Shown here one piece after another: positions 43,737 to 53,462 of a stretch of 64,000 nt of DNA; within the stretch, counting starts at the first letter, position 1, and each line of letters begins with the position of its first letter. Below the pieces are notes generated by a model. The model was not told where the DNA came from, did no database searches, and saw nothing but the letters and a program-made list of their open reading frames with translations. A program made the position numbers and the translations under genes. The stretch spans positions 1,054,001 through 1,118,000 of the forward strand of contig NZ_PUHY01000010.1 in assembly GCF_002967765.1 (NCBI RefSeq), written 5' to 3'. This DNA is from Blastopirellula marina (GTDB lineage: Bacteria > Planctomycetota > Planctomycetia > Pirellulales > Pirellulaceae).

Positions 43737-44729
43737 CTAGCCCTCGGCGAACATCGCATCGCAGAATGCTTGCGGATCGAAGCGTGTAAGGTCTTCCGGT
43801 TTCTCGCCCACCCCGATGAACTTCACCGGTAACTGGAATTCCTTTCGAATGGGCACAACCACGCCCCCCTTGGCCGTACCATCGAGCTTGGTGAGCACGA
43901 TGCCGGTACACTGAGCCGCTTCGGAGAATCCTTTGGCTTGGCTGATCCCGTTCTGACCGGCTGTGGCATCGAGAACCAACAGCACTTCGTGTGGGGCTTC
44001 CTCAATCTTCTTGCCGAGCACACGCCGCATCTTGTCGAGCTCGGTCATCAAGTTCTTCTGAGTCTGCAGTCGACCAGCCGTATCGATAATGACCACGTCC
44101 GCGTTCGATTTCAGCCCCTCGTCAACCGCGCGGAAGGCCACACTGGCGGGGTCGCTGCCGGCTTCCCCTTTGACGATTGTCGCCCCCAAACGTTCGGCCC
44201 AAATGGTCAGCTGTTCGGTGGCCGCGGCTCGGAAGGTATCGCCTGCTCCGAGCACGACCGAGTTACCTTGATCGATGAACCAACGCGTTAACTTGGCGAT
44301 CGACGTGGTCTTCCCCGCGCCATTGACCCCCACGACCAGAATGACCGTCGGGCCTTCGGCGGCCATCTTGATTGGTTCCTGATCCTGCTGCATCAGATTC
44401 GATAGCTCGTCCTGAATGTTCTTCAGGATGTCTTCCGTATGAACCACGCGGCCACGGAAGTCACGTTGAATCCGATCTTTGATTTGGTTCGCCGGACCGG
44501 CACCCATGTCGGTACGAATCAGGACCGCAAAGATCTCGTCCAGCAGTTCTTCGTCGACCAATCGACCTTCCGCTTTGAAGAGATCGCGAATGTCGGTATT
44601 GAGCAGGCGGCGTGTTTTCTCCAGCCCCATGCCGAGACGCCCGAAGAAGCCAGGTTCCTTCGCTGAGGTTTCTTCCTGCGAGGTGTTGTCTGCTTCTTCC
44701 TTTTTCTTACCGAATCCGAAAATGCCCAT
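43737..44729 (-). CDS. ftsY: Signal recognition particle receptor FtsY
   Basis: 330 residues, ATG 44729. A short acidic N-terminal stretch (FGKKKEEADNTSQEETSAKE) stands in for the long A domain of E. coli FtsY. The N domain (FFGRLGMGLEKTRRLLNTDI) leads into the G domain: GVNGAGKTTSIAKLTRWF (P-loop), VVLGAGDTFRAAATEQL, DVVIIDTAGRLQTQ, GIVLTKLDGTAKGGVVVPI and FIGVGEKPEDLTRFDP. It receives SRP-ribosome complexes at the inner membrane for co-translational insertion, with GTP hydrolysis. Last gene of the minus-strand block that starts with polA. Confidence 0.97.
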   Translation of the reverse strand: MGIFGFGKKKEEADNTSQEETSAKEPGFFGRLGMGLEKTRRLLNTDIRDLFKAEGRLVDEELLDEIFAVLIRTDMGAGPANQIKDRIQRDFRGRVVHTEDILKNIQDELSNLMQQDQEPIKMAAEGPTVILVVGVNGAGKTTSIAKLTRWFIDQGNSVVLGAGDTFRAAATEQLTIWAERLGATIVKGEAGSDPASVAFRAVDEGLKSNADVVIIDTAGRLQTQKNLMTELDKMRRVLGKKIEEAPHEVLLVLDATAGQNGISQAKGFSEAAQCTGIVLTKLDGTAKGGVVVPIRKEFQLPVKFIGVGEKPEDLTRFDPQAFCDAMFAEG

Positions 44730-44860
44730 CTCTGCGAATGCTTCCTAAGCCATTGGAGGGAACTTGTAACACTGGGGGGTCATCTAGAAATCGTACCCGA
44801 TTCGCCGGTTTTTGTCTGCGAGGTGCTTCGCCTGGAATGCGGCAAGATCCAGCGGATGGC

Positions 44861-46081
44861 CTACATGGCGCAAGCCACCGGTTGTTCGACAGAACTCAAG
44901 AGATCTTGGACTTCTTGGAGAACCGCGGCCAAATCGATCTCGATATCCGCCTCAGTCCCGACATGCCCAGGCCGGCGGACCGCCCGCCCGAAATAAACGC
45001 GAAAGGCAAGTTCATTGAGGTGCGAAAGACAGTGAAAATAGCGACACGGACGTGACGTAGGGGAGATTTCGAGTACCGCAGTCCCAGGACGGCAGTATGC
45101 CAGGTTTGTCAGCCCAGCCCCGTGCGGACCGACCACGATTTCCGCTCGCTGAAATAGCTCGACCTGTTCTTTCACGGTTAGCAATTCCAAACGCACGCAC
45201 TCAAAACCCAGCTTCTGCAGGGCGATGATCAGCTTCTCTTCGTCCACGATGCGGCGAGAACTGCACGACGTTCGCGGGATGTAAAGTCGGGTACGCTCTG
45301 AGCTTCCGTATTTACTCCAAGATTGCGAGCGCATGGAATCGCGAAGGAATTCAATCCCGGTGGGATGAGGATAGCCTCCGTCACGCCCTAAGACGATCAA
45401 CTCGTCGGCTTGCAGATGGGTGTACCGTCCCATCCGCAGGATTTTTGATTCCTCGATACCCAGCAGCGTTAAAGACTGGACCATGAACGGTTTGCGATTG
45501 GGGGCCGCGACCCAATCGAACTCGATGCCCGACTCTTGCAAGAGTCGAAGCTGCGACATGATTTCGATCGTCCAGTGATAGTAGTTTCTCTGGGCGCAGC
45601 TGTTGGTCAGCACCAGCAAACGACCTGGTACCTTCGTGGGTCGTGGGACATAAACCACTTCGCCAGCGTGCGGAAAGACGTGATGAAACCCGTCGCCGTT
45701 CAGATCGAGGATCTCTTGCTGATCTTTCGTCAGCACAAACCCGTAACGACAGAACAGGCTTCCTTGGGAGACAATCGCCATCATTGCTCCCGGATGATCA
45801 ATTGTCGCCTTCCCCTCCCAAGCAGCCATCTCAGCTTGTTCGGCCTCTGAAAGCATTTCAAGCTGCTCAGGAATTTCATCGACCCGTCCTGACATGGACC
45901 ATTCAGGAAAGATCGAATGCAGGGCCGGTTCGATATGCTGAAGCGAGATTCCGCTTACCTGAGCCAGGTCAATGTACTGTGTACACTGCGAACGGCTAGG
46001 AACTGCCAACCCGCGTCGTCGCCACCACAGCTGAAGCACGTGGTTACGTAAGTCCTTAACAGGTTGAAATTTCAGACGCAT
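44861..46081 (-). CDS. Glycosyltransferase family 61 (DUF563) protein
   Basis: 406 residues, ATG 46081. N-terminal half poorly conserved. The GT61 signatures are clear: RLLVLTNSCAQRNYYHWTIE then IMSQLRLLQESGIEFDW, and near the C-terminus RLYIPRTSCSSRRIVDEEKL, LELLTVKEQVELFQRAEIVV and GPHGAGLTNLAYCRPGTAVL. Family members transfer sugars such as xylose or GlcNAc to glycans; bacterial members usually act on polysaccharides or lipids. No signal peptide or membrane helix. It sits between nusB and ftsY in an otherwise housekeeping block, and its acceptor is unknown. Confidence 0.88.
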   Translation of the reverse strand: MRLKFQPVKDLRNHVLQLWWRRRGLAVPSRSQCTQYIDLAQVSGISLQHIEPALHSIFPEWSMSGRVDEIPEQLEMLSEAEQAEMAAWEGKATIDHPGAMMAIVSQGSLFCRYGFVLTKDQQEILDLNGDGFHHVFPHAGEVVYVPRPTKVPGRLLVLTNSCAQRNYYHWTIEIMSQLRLLQESGIEFDWVAAPNRKPFMVQSLTLLGIEESKILRMGRYTHLQADELIVLGRDGGYPHPTGIEFLRDSMRSQSWSKYGSSERTRLYIPRTSCSSRRIVDEEKLIIALQKLGFECVRLELLTVKEQVELFQRAEIVVGPHGAGLTNLAYCRPGTAVLEISPTSRPCRYFHCLSHLNELAFRVYFGRAVRRPGHVGTEADIEIDLAAVLQEVQDLLSSVEQPVACAM

Positions 46082-46198
46082 CCTGGCTCGTTCCGATGGG
46101 CAGATTTCGTGGTCAGAAACCTACCGTAATTCCGGGTGGAATCGCAATAGAGATGCGCGCCGTACCGACTGCTAGCGACCCAGATATCGCTTAAGAAT

Positions 46199-46618
46199 CT
46201 AGGCGTTACCTTCCGCCTGATTGCTCTTCAAAATCCGATCCAACAGCCCATTAACAAACTGAGGGCTGTGCTTGCCCCCAAACCGCTTGGCCAGTTCGAC
46301 CGCTTCGTTGATGGCAACACGAGCCGGAGTGTTCGAGTACAGAATCTCAAAAGCCCCTAGACGCAACAAGTTGCGATCGGTGGCGGCCATACGTCTTAGG
46401 CTCCAGTTGTCAGCGAAACGCTCCAACTGCTGATCGATCTTCTTACGATGCTCGCGCGTGCCGACCAACAGGTACCGGCCGAACTCGATCAGGTTTTCAT
46501 CCTGGTTCAAACGCGCACGGAGGAATTCATCCGCCAGACGCGGATCTGCGTCGGGGTTAAGGTCTTCCTGATAAAGGATTTGCAGAACTACTTCGCGCGC
46601 TCGACTACGTCTTGCCAT
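46199..46618 (-). CDS. nusB: Transcription antitermination protein NusB
   Basis: 139 residues, the usual length; ATG 46618. All-helical with the family motifs SRAREVVLQILYQEDLNPDA, WSLRRMAATDRNLLRLGAFE then ILYSNTPARVAINEAVELAK and GKHSPQFVNGLLDRI. It binds boxA RNA with NusE (S10) to prevent early termination in rRNA operons. It follows ribH by 100 bases; the ribH-nusB order is widespread in bacteria. Confidence 0.96.
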   Translation of the reverse strand: MARRSRAREVVLQILYQEDLNPDADPRLADEFLRARLNQDENLIEFGRYLLVGTREHRKKIDQQLERFADNWSLRRMAATDRNLLRLGAFEILYSNTPARVAINEAVELAKRFGGKHSPQFVNGLLDRILKSNQAEGNA

Positions 46619-46718
46619 GGGTCTTTAGAGAGTGCCTCGTCTCGAATTGCAGCCGTTTGATGAAAGGGTGGGTCAGGTGAACCAAACGGATTGATGAATT
46701 ATAGCGAGCGAGCCTAGA

Positions 46719-47201
46719 TCATGTTTCCGACTGAGGAAGATTTCGGAGAAGTCCCATCATTTCCAGGGCAGCTTCCGCCGCTTCTACCCCCTTATTGCCG
46801 ACCGCCCCCCCTGCTCGACTGATCGCTTGCTCGACGGTGTTACAAGTCAGTACACCGAATGCAACCGGCAACTCACATTCTAACGCTAAGTTACCGAGGG
46901 TCTGGCTGACCTGGGTGTTGATGTGGACATCGTGCGTGGTTTCGCCCCGGATAACACATCCCAGACAGATCACAGCCGCGTAATTGCCACTGCGAGCCAT
47001 GACGGCTGCTGCCAGGGGAATTTCCCAAGCGCCGGGCACCTTGGCCACGTCAACGTTGCCTTCTTCAATCCCGCGACTAGCAAGCGTCTCTAACGAGCCC
47101 GTTAAAAGTTTGCCGGTAATCGAATCGTTATAGGTCGAAACGACAATCGCGACGCGTAGGCCAGTCGCCTGAAAATCAGTTCCAGTGTAAGTATTCGCCA
47201 C
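46719..47201 (-). CDS. ribH: 6,7-dimethyl-8-ribityllumazine synthase
   Basis: 160 residues from GTG 47201, with GAGG about 8 bases upstream. A longer frame to a TTG at 47249 would add 16 residues not typical of the family. Motifs: LRVAIVVSTYNDSITGKLLT, VDVAKVPGAWEIPLAAAVMA, VICLGCVIRGETTHDVHINT (catalytic His in the TTHD segment) and VAFGVLTCNTVEQAISRAGG. It makes the riboflavin precursor lumazine from 5-amino-6-ribitylaminouracil and 3,4-dihydroxybutanone phosphate, forming pentamers or 60-mer shells. Cytoplasmic. In a block with nusB. Confidence 0.95.
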   Translation of the reverse strand: MANTYTGTDFQATGLRVAIVVSTYNDSITGKLLTGSLETLASRGIEEGNVDVAKVPGAWEIPLAAAVMARSGNYAAVICLGCVIRGETTHDVHINTQVSQTLGNLALECELPVAFGVLTCNTVEQAISRAGGAVGNKGVEAAEAALEMMGLLRNLPQSET

Positions 47202-47357
47202 GATCGCCTCGAACGAAAATGCATGTTTCAGAAGGGAATGGAAAGCCAATCACCAAAGCCTAGTGGTGAGGCCGGCGCAGTTTCGCCGAGAATGATTGCC
47301 CGGCGACAACACGGCACCACAATTCGGGCCGTGCCGGAGGGTCGAAACCTGCGAGTC

Positions 47358-48983
47358 TTACTGCAGATTCATACTCATCAGAAATTCTGCATTGGTCTTG
47401 TACTTACCCATATGGCTAAGCAGGAATTCCATTGCGTCTGGAGCATTCATTTCGTTGAGTACACGTCGCAAGATGCAAACTCGGCGATACTCTTCAGGAT
47501 CCATCAACATCTCTTCGCGACGGGTACCGCTCGCGTTGATATCGATAGCTGGCCAGATACGGCGGTCGACCATGCGTCGGTCGAGCGCAATCTCTTGATT
47601 GCCAGTTCCCTTGAATTCCTCAAAGATCACGTCATCCATGCGGCTGCCGGTATCGACCAAAGCCGTTGCGATGATCGTTAGCGAGCCCCCTTCTTCGACC
47701 TTACGGGCCGAACCGAGGAAACGCTTCGGTCGCTGCAAAGCATTGGCATCCAAACCGCCGGAAAGCAGCTTACCCGACGGCGGGCATTCGCTATTCCAGG
47801 CGCGGGCCAAGCGAGTAATCGAATCGAGGAAGATCACCACGTCGGTGCCAAACTCAACCATTCGTTTCGCCTTCTCGATCACCATTTCGGCAACCTGAAC
47901 GTGGCGCGATGGCGGTTCGTCGAAGGTCGAACTGATCACTTCACAGTTCGGACCTTTCACCTGGCGTTCCATATCCGTGACTTCTTCCGGACGCTCGTCA
48001 ATCAAAAGCATGATGACGTAGGCATCGGGATAGTTTGCCAAAACGGCCTTGGCCATGTTCTGCATCATGATCGTCTTGCCAGCACGTGGCGGACTGACAA
48101 TCAATCCACGCTGACCGAAACCAATCGGCACAATCAAGTCGATAATTCGACCGGAAACTTCCGTCGGCACAGTTTCCATCCGGATACGATCGTCCGGATG
48201 CAGCGGCGTTAGGTCGTCGAAGAAGACCTTCTGCGCGGCAACATTCGGATCTTGGTAATTGACCGCCTCGACCCGAAGCAACGCAAAGTAGCGTTCGTTT
48301 TCCTTGGGCGGACGAATCTGCCCCGTAACGACGTTACCCGTCTTCAAGCCGAACCGTCGAATCTGGCTCGGCGAGACGTAAATATCGTCCGGACAGGACA
48401 GGTAGTGATAGTCTGGGCTGCGAAGGAAGCCGAAGCCATCGGGCAAAATCTCGAGCGTCCCCTCGCCGTACATCAAGCCGCTCATCTTCACGCGTTCCTT
48501 CAGGATGCGGAAGATCAGGTCCTGGCGGCGAGCGGCGGTCAGGTCTTCGAGATTCTCTTTACGTGCTTCTTCGATCAATTCGGCCATCGACATCTTCTGC
48601 AGTTCAGCGATGTGAACTTCGCTGTGCTTCAGATTCTCGATCTGCTCGTCATCTTCGTTGATGGATTCGCCACGCTGTTTACCGCGAGCGATTTGTTCGG
48701 CCAGCGACATGGGCTCAGGGCCGTCGTCGTAGCCGTTGTTATGGTAGTTCCGTTTGGATGAATCGCGCGAAGAACGGCGGCCATCGGAGGAGTGGTTGTT
48801 CGAAGAACCAGAAGATTGGGGCGAATTGGACATGGATTGGTCGGTTTGGTCCGAGGAGCTCTCGCTTGATTCCGGCATGATTCCGGCACCGAACGCGTTG
48901 CCATCCTTCGAGACCCGGGGCGTCAGTTTGCTATTCGAATTGGTGTTGTTAGTTCGATTTGTTGTTGAATTACGCTGTGGCAT
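47358..48983 (-). CDS. rho: Transcription termination factor Rho with Asn/Ser-rich N-terminal extension
   Basis: 541 residues, ATG 48983. The first about 92 residues are low complexity, rich in Asn, Ser, Asp and Thr ([45 protein letters not shown]). The normal Rho follows: helical N-domain ([20 protein letters not shown]), RNA-binding cold-shock-like domain ([20 protein letters not shown]), Walker A ([15 protein letters not shown]), [36 protein letters not shown] and the Q/R-loop region. A hexameric RNA helicase that ends transcription of untranslated RNA. Disordered Asn-rich inserts in Rho of other phyla mediate prion-like or phase-separating behaviour. Confidence 0.96.
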   Translation of the reverse strand: MPQRNSTTNRTNNTNSNSKLTPRVSKDGNAFGAGIMPESSESSSDQTDQSMSNSPQSSGSSNNHSSDGRRSSRDSSKRNYHNNGYDDGPEPMSLAEQIARGKQRGESINEDDEQIENLKHSEVHIAELQKMSMAELIEEARKENLEDLTAARRQDLIFRILKERVKMSGLMYGEGTLEILPDGFGFLRSPDYHYLSCPDDIYVSPSQIRRFGLKTGNVVTGQIRPPKENERYFALLRVEAVNYQDPNVAAQKVFFDDLTPLHPDDRIRMETVPTEVSGRIIDLIVPIGFGQRGLIVSPPRAGKTIMMQNMAKAVLANYPDAYVIMLLIDERPEEVTDMERQVKGPNCEVISSTFDEPPSRHVQVAEMVIEKAKRMVEFGTDVVIFLDSITRLARAWNSECPPSGKLLSGGLDANALQRPKRFLGSARKVEEGGSLTIIATALVDTGSRMDDVIFEEFKGTGNQEIALDRRMVDRRIWPAIDINASGTRREEMLMDPEEYRRVCILRRVLNEMNAPDAMEFLLSHMGKYKTNAEFLMSMNLQ

Positions 48984-49383
48984 TGGAGACCATTCTCCGA
49001 GAGAAATTCCCTGGCCGGACGAGCGAAATGGGATGGTCCCATCACTAACTATCCAGACCGGCTACGTATCGAAGCGGTTCATTGATCGACATGAATCGCG
49101 CCTTCGATGGGCGCGGGCTGTTCCAGGAATGAAGAGGAGACTTATTCGTTGTAGCAAAAGGCTCGAAAGTACGCGAGGCGATATTCGTGGGAAACCAAAT
49201 CTTCGTAAATGGTTGTAATTTAAAGGGGTAAGGATAATTCGGGCTCGCCCGAACACGCGCCGCATTACAAACCCCTCCTTTGACTTAAGGCGGGTTAAAT
49301 CGCCATTAAATGAAAGCACTTCGTAAAGTAGGAATCGGCGAGTAGGCGGAAAATATTCGAGGAACTTGTCGCGGGAACCCGCG
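48984..49383. other. Long leader/intergenic region upstream of rho
   Basis: 400 bases between coaE and rho, both on the minus strand. No convincing gene. It includes the inverted repeat TTCGGG-CTCG-CCCGAA (49238-49253). Rho is often autoregulated through its own leader, so this region may hold such a control element (inference). Confidence 0.5.
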
Positions 49384-49995
49384 TCATGATGAGGAAGTGG
49401 CGATCTGCTTCTTCCAAAACGCTGCTACTTCATCTCGTAGCTGGGACAAATCGCCGTCATTCGGAATGACGAAGTCTGCGTAACGTCGTTTAATGTCTAA
49501 TTCTTCCTGCGCTGACTCGCGAATGTCAAACTCATTTTCTGTCCAATTTCGCGCGAGTGCTCGTTTCAGGCGGGATTCGCGAGATGCATCGATAAATAAA
49601 ACGTGATCGCAGCTCTCAATCCAACCCGCTTTAATCATCACCGGGGCGTCGACCACGAAAGCCCTAACCCCGCGTTCCCTGGCTTGGTTTCGCGCTTTTC
49701 TAAGTTCCTCGCCTATCCGCGGATGAGAGATCTTTTCGAGATCTGCCAAAGCCTGCTTATGCTCCGCAGAGTCCCCAAAGACAATTGCCGCCAGTTTGGG
49801 CCTAGAAACGTTCCCTTCGCTATCAAATACGGCGGAAGAAAACCTCGCTCGAATCTCTTCTTTGGCGACAGGGTCTTCCAAAACACGGTGGCCTGCCCTG
49901 TCAGCGTCGAAAACCTCGGCTCCCAATTCTTTCAAAACATGGGTGGCGGCACTCTTACCTGAAGCGATACCGCCGAGCACTCCAATTGTTTTCAT
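49384..49995 (-). CDS. coaE: Dephospho-CoA kinase
   Basis: 203 residues, ATG 49995. P-loop IGVLGGIASGKSAATHVLKE, then EVFDADRAGHRVLED (DADxxxH motif), ISHPRIGEELRKARNQARER, AFVVDAPVMIKAGWIESCDH and a C-terminal helix. It phosphorylates dephospho-CoA, the last step of CoA synthesis. In this family the usual aromatic lid motif is followed by DAPLLFE; here DAPVMIKAG is a mild variant. Directly after polA on the same strand (108 bases), an order also found in other planctomycetes and in some Gram-positive bacteria. Confidence 0.95.
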   Translation of the reverse strand: MKTIGVLGGIASGKSAATHVLKELGAEVFDADRAGHRVLEDPVAKEEIRARFSSAVFDSEGNVSRPKLAAIVFGDSAEHKQALADLEKISHPRIGEELRKARNQARERGVRAFVVDAPVMIKAGWIESCDHVLFIDASRESRLKRALARNWTENEFDIRESAQEELDIKRRYADFVIPNDGDLSQLRDEVAAFWKKQIATSSS

Positions 49996-50103
49996 ACCCC
50001 AAAGATCCTCAACGAGGCAGCAACAGAACTCAACTTGTGGTAACCAGCCAACTTATGTCATCTTTTCGTCTTCGCGATGTCGCTTTCTGTGGACACTTGC
50101 GGT

Positions 50104-52965
50104 TTAGCTGTCGATTTCCACCGGTTCGCATTCCGCCCAGTTTTGTCCTGATTCCACATCAACGACCAGCGGCACGTCGAGCGTGACCGCGCCGGTCATC
50201 TCCTGGGAGATAAGTTTGACCAATTCTGGTACTTCTTCTGGAGGTGCCTCAAACACGAGTTCGTCGTGGATCTGCAAGAGAAGCTTCGATTTCAGCTGCG
50301 AAGCCTGAAGCGTCTTGTGAACACGGAGCATCGCTAACTTAATAATGTCGGCGGCTGATCCCTGGATCACAGTATTGACTGCCGTCCGCTCTGGCATCAG
50401 CAGTTGACGGTTCAGACGATCACGTTTCTGTGGCGATCGGACGCCATCGATCTTCCGCCGTCGACCAAGGAACGTTTTCACGAAGCCATCTTGGTAACAC
50501 TGCTTGAGCGTGTTCTCCATGAAATCGTCGACGCCTGGATATTTGCGGAAGTAAGCGTCGATGAATCCAAACGCTTCGTCCTTCTCGATATCTAATGCCT
50601 TGGCCAAGCCAAACGCACTTTGCCCATAGACAATCCCGAAATTGATCGCTTTCGCGCTCCGACGTTCGCTGGAGGTCACCTCCGCCAGAGGAATGCCGTA
50701 CACTTCGGAAGCAACTCTGGCGTGGATATCCTCATTCTGCTGATACGCTTCGCACAATGCCTGGTCTTTGCTGTAGTGAGCCAACACGCGAAGTTCGATC
50801 TGCGAATAGTCAGCACAAACTAAAACCCAATCATCATGGCTCGCTTTAAAGGCCGAACGAATATCCTTACCTTCTTTCGTGCGAATCGGAATATTCTGCA
50901 GGTTGGGTTCGTTGGAACTAAGACGTCCGGTTGCCGCTACGACTTGATTGAACGAAGTGTGCACCAGGCCTGACTTCGGACAAATCATGTTCGGCAAGGC
51001 ATCGATGTAAGTGTTCTTCAGTTTGGCATACTGACGAAACTCAACGATCTTTTGTGGCAGCGGATCTTGTTTGGCCAACTGCTCGAGAACTTCCGCATCA
51101 GTCGAAGCCCCCGTCTTGGTCTTCTTGATCACCGGCAAACCTCGCTTTTCAAATAAGATCTCAGCGAGTTGCTTGGGGGATGCGATGTTAAAAGGTTGCC
51201 CAGCTATTTCGTAAATCTGTGATTCCAATTCTTCGAGCCGTTCTCCGTAGTCGCTGCTCAACTGCTGCAGCCGGTCCGTGTCGACTCGGATGCCGTTGTA
51301 TTCCATCTCCACAAGAACATCGACTAGCGGAATTTCGACATCATCGAAGAGGTCGTTCAGGCCTTCCTCATCGAGCCGTTCGTTAAGGATCTCGAACAGC
51401 CTAAGCGGAATGTCGGCGTCTTCGCACGCGTAATACGATACTTTTTCGACTGGAACCTCACTCATCAAGATTTGCTTCTTGCCGGTTCCAATTAGTTCGC
51501 TGATCTTGACCGTTTCATGCTGCAGATAACGCCGGGCAAGTTCATCCAACCCATGTGATCGGGCCCCAGCTTCCAGAAGGTAATGCGCGATCATCGTATC
51601 GAAGTCGACGCCAGCTAGTTGCACACCGACACCACGGAAGACGATCTCGTCATACTTCAGATTCTGCCCTAGCTTTTTGACTTCAGGATCTTCCAAAACT
51701 GGTTTAAGAATCTCTATCGCTTCCTCCAAAGGAAGCTGGACGTCCCCTTCTGGTGCGCGGATCGGAATGTATCGAGCGATGCCGGGTTTCCAAGCAACGG
51801 ATATTCCCACCAAATCGGCCCAGCGCGGGCTGGTGTGCGTGGTTTCTGTGTCGATCGAGATTCGCGTCTGCTTGGCCAGTTCGCTGGTCAGTTCTCGCAA
51901 TTGATCGAGGGTTTCAATCGTCAGATACTCGAGCTTGCTTTGTTCAAGCTGACTTACCGGTTCACTTCCCTGCCCTGCCGCAGGATCAGACAACGATTGC
52001 AATTGCTTGGCGAGCGTCCGGAAGCCAAATTCGTCGCAGATCGCTTCGCACGCTTCGACGTCGGTCGGACTCACCAAGTACTTCGCCCAGTCCCATTCGA
52101 CAGGAACATCATCCCGAAGCCGCACGAGATCCTTACTCAACATCGCTTTCTCACGACCGTTGGCCAGGTTCTCTTTTCGCTTCTTGCCAGAGATTTTGTC
52201 GACGTTGTCGAGAATTGCTTCCAGTGTTCCAAATTGGTTCAACAATTCCTTGGCAATCTTGGGACCAATCAACGGAATCCCAGGCACGTTATCGACCGGG
52301 TCGCCAACCATCGCCTGAAAGTCAACGACTTGATCGGGTCGGATCCCCCAATCCCCCAACAACGACTCGGCATCGTAGAAAGCATCTTTACGGACGTTGA
52401 ACATCCGAACGTTGTCTGTAATTAGCTGTCGACAGTCTTTATCGGTGGTAACGAGCGTGCAGTTTCCCCCCTGCTGATCGACCACTTTCGCCACAGCGGC
52501 CAGAACATCGTCCGCCTCGAAGCCGGGCGATTCGATCACGGGAATGTTCATCGCCTCTAGCAGCCGCCGAATTCCTTGAATCTGCGAAGGGAGTTCTTCC
52601 GGCATTTCGGCTCGATTGACTTTGTAGTCGTCGTAAAGCTCGTGTCGGAATGTTGGCCCGTGCATGTCGAACGCGCAGATCAAATAGTCCGGCTTCTTCT
52701 TTTCCAACAGGAAGACCATGTCCCGAGCAAACCCATAAATCGCGGCAACTGGCTGCCCGGCCGGACCGGTCATCGGAGGGATGGCATGAAACACCTGGAA
52801 GATGAGCGAGTGCGAGTCGACGATCCAGACATTCTTGCCACGCAGGTCGTCGGGATCGGTCTCCTCCGTGGGCTGAGGCGTGGAACTCGGCAATTTTTCA
52901 GGAATTTCCTCGGTCGTGTTCATGTCGAAACTAAGCGACGTCTGCCGAGTGCGTTTTGTCATCAT
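50104..52965 (-). CDS. polA: DNA polymerase I with 5' nuclease, proofreading and polymerase domains
   Basis: 953 residues from ATG 52965 (the first of two adjacent ATGs); the frame is open to 53049. Three domains are complete. The 5'-3' nuclease starts VWIVDSHSLIFQVFHAIPP and includes ICAFDMHGPTFRHELYDDYK and VTTDKDCRQLI. The 3'-5' exonuclease keeps its acidic residues (ISIDTETTHTSPRWADLVGI; NLKYDEIVF; YYACEDADIPLRLFEIL), so proofreading is probably active. Polymerase motifs are DWVLVCADYSQIELRVLAHY, RRSAKAINFGIVYGQSAFGL and LLLQIHDELVFEAP. The extra N-terminus contains RQTSLSFD, which resembles a beta-clamp-binding motif. First gene of the minus-strand block. Confidence 0.96.
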   Translation of the reverse strand: MMTKRTRQTSLSFDMNTTEEIPEKLPSSTPQPTEETDPDDLRGKNVWIVDSHSLIFQVFHAIPPMTGPAGQPVAAIYGFARDMVFLLEKKKPDYLICAFDMHGPTFRHELYDDYKVNRAEMPEELPSQIQGIRRLLEAMNIPVIESPGFEADDVLAAVAKVVDQQGGNCTLVTTDKDCRQLITDNVRMFNVRKDAFYDAESLLGDWGIRPDQVVDFQAMVGDPVDNVPGIPLIGPKIAKELLNQFGTLEAILDNVDKISGKKRKENLANGREKAMLSKDLVRLRDDVPVEWDWAKYLVSPTDVEACEAICDEFGFRTLAKQLQSLSDPAAGQGSEPVSQLEQSKLEYLTIETLDQLRELTSELAKQTRISIDTETTHTSPRWADLVGISVAWKPGIARYIPIRAPEGDVQLPLEEAIEILKPVLEDPEVKKLGQNLKYDEIVFRGVGVQLAGVDFDTMIAHYLLEAGARSHGLDELARRYLQHETVKISELIGTGKKQILMSEVPVEKVSYYACEDADIPLRLFEILNERLDEEGLNDLFDDVEIPLVDVLVEMEYNGIRVDTDRLQQLSSDYGERLEELESQIYEIAGQPFNIASPKQLAEILFEKRGLPVIKKTKTGASTDAEVLEQLAKQDPLPQKIVEFRQYAKLKNTYIDALPNMICPKSGLVHTSFNQVVAATGRLSSNEPNLQNIPIRTKEGKDIRSAFKASHDDWVLVCADYSQIELRVLAHYSKDQALCEAYQQNEDIHARVASEVYGIPLAEVTSSERRSAKAINFGIVYGQSAFGLAKALDIEKDEAFGFIDAYFRKYPGVDDFMENTLKQCYQDGFVKTFLGRRRKIDGVRSPQKRDRLNRQLLMPERTAVNTVIQGSAADIIKLAMLRVHKTLQASQLKSKLLLQIHDELVFEAPPEEVPELVKLISQEMTGAVTLDVPLVVDVESGQNWAECEPVEIDS

Positions 52966-53462
52966 GCAATCTACAAAGAAGGAAGCCAACGGCTTATCAG
53001 GGACTCGAATCTGTTCGTAGATTATTGTGCAGTAACGAGTTACGAACAAGCATCTGGCGTGAAAGGCATATTTCGTCAGCTTTTCCAGGAATCAACATGG
53101 CTCCCTGAACGAGTGTTGCCCGGAATGAACATGTTTAAATTCCGCGACATTGATAGAAATCCGTTGTTATCAAACGACTTACATCAATTCCAAATGATTG
53201 ACTTTCCTGCACCTCCCGGTTAGACTTACATGTGCTGGCAAGAGATTGGCCAGCCATCCCCTCATCCCAATCGCTACTCTGCCCTACGGCTAACCTAATC
53301 GAACTGGAAGGTCTTTCCGGCCTTCTCCGCATAAATTACTCGGTCCGCACCAATCGGCGGATTGGAATTTGCCCGAGCTTTGACTAATTTAGGCAAACTA
53401 GGGAGACCGCTACATCCAGCACTCGGTCCCCGGTACTTGTCGCCCGAAGGAGAAACTCGCCC
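52966..53462. other. Divergent intergenic region between polA and the coiled-coil membrane protein gene
   Basis: 497 bases. It contains a small hairpin GCTGGC (53234-53239) / GCCAGC (53249-53254). The minus-strand frame 53295-53492 begins with TTG and has no recognisable domain. No RNA gene found. Confidence 0.5.
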
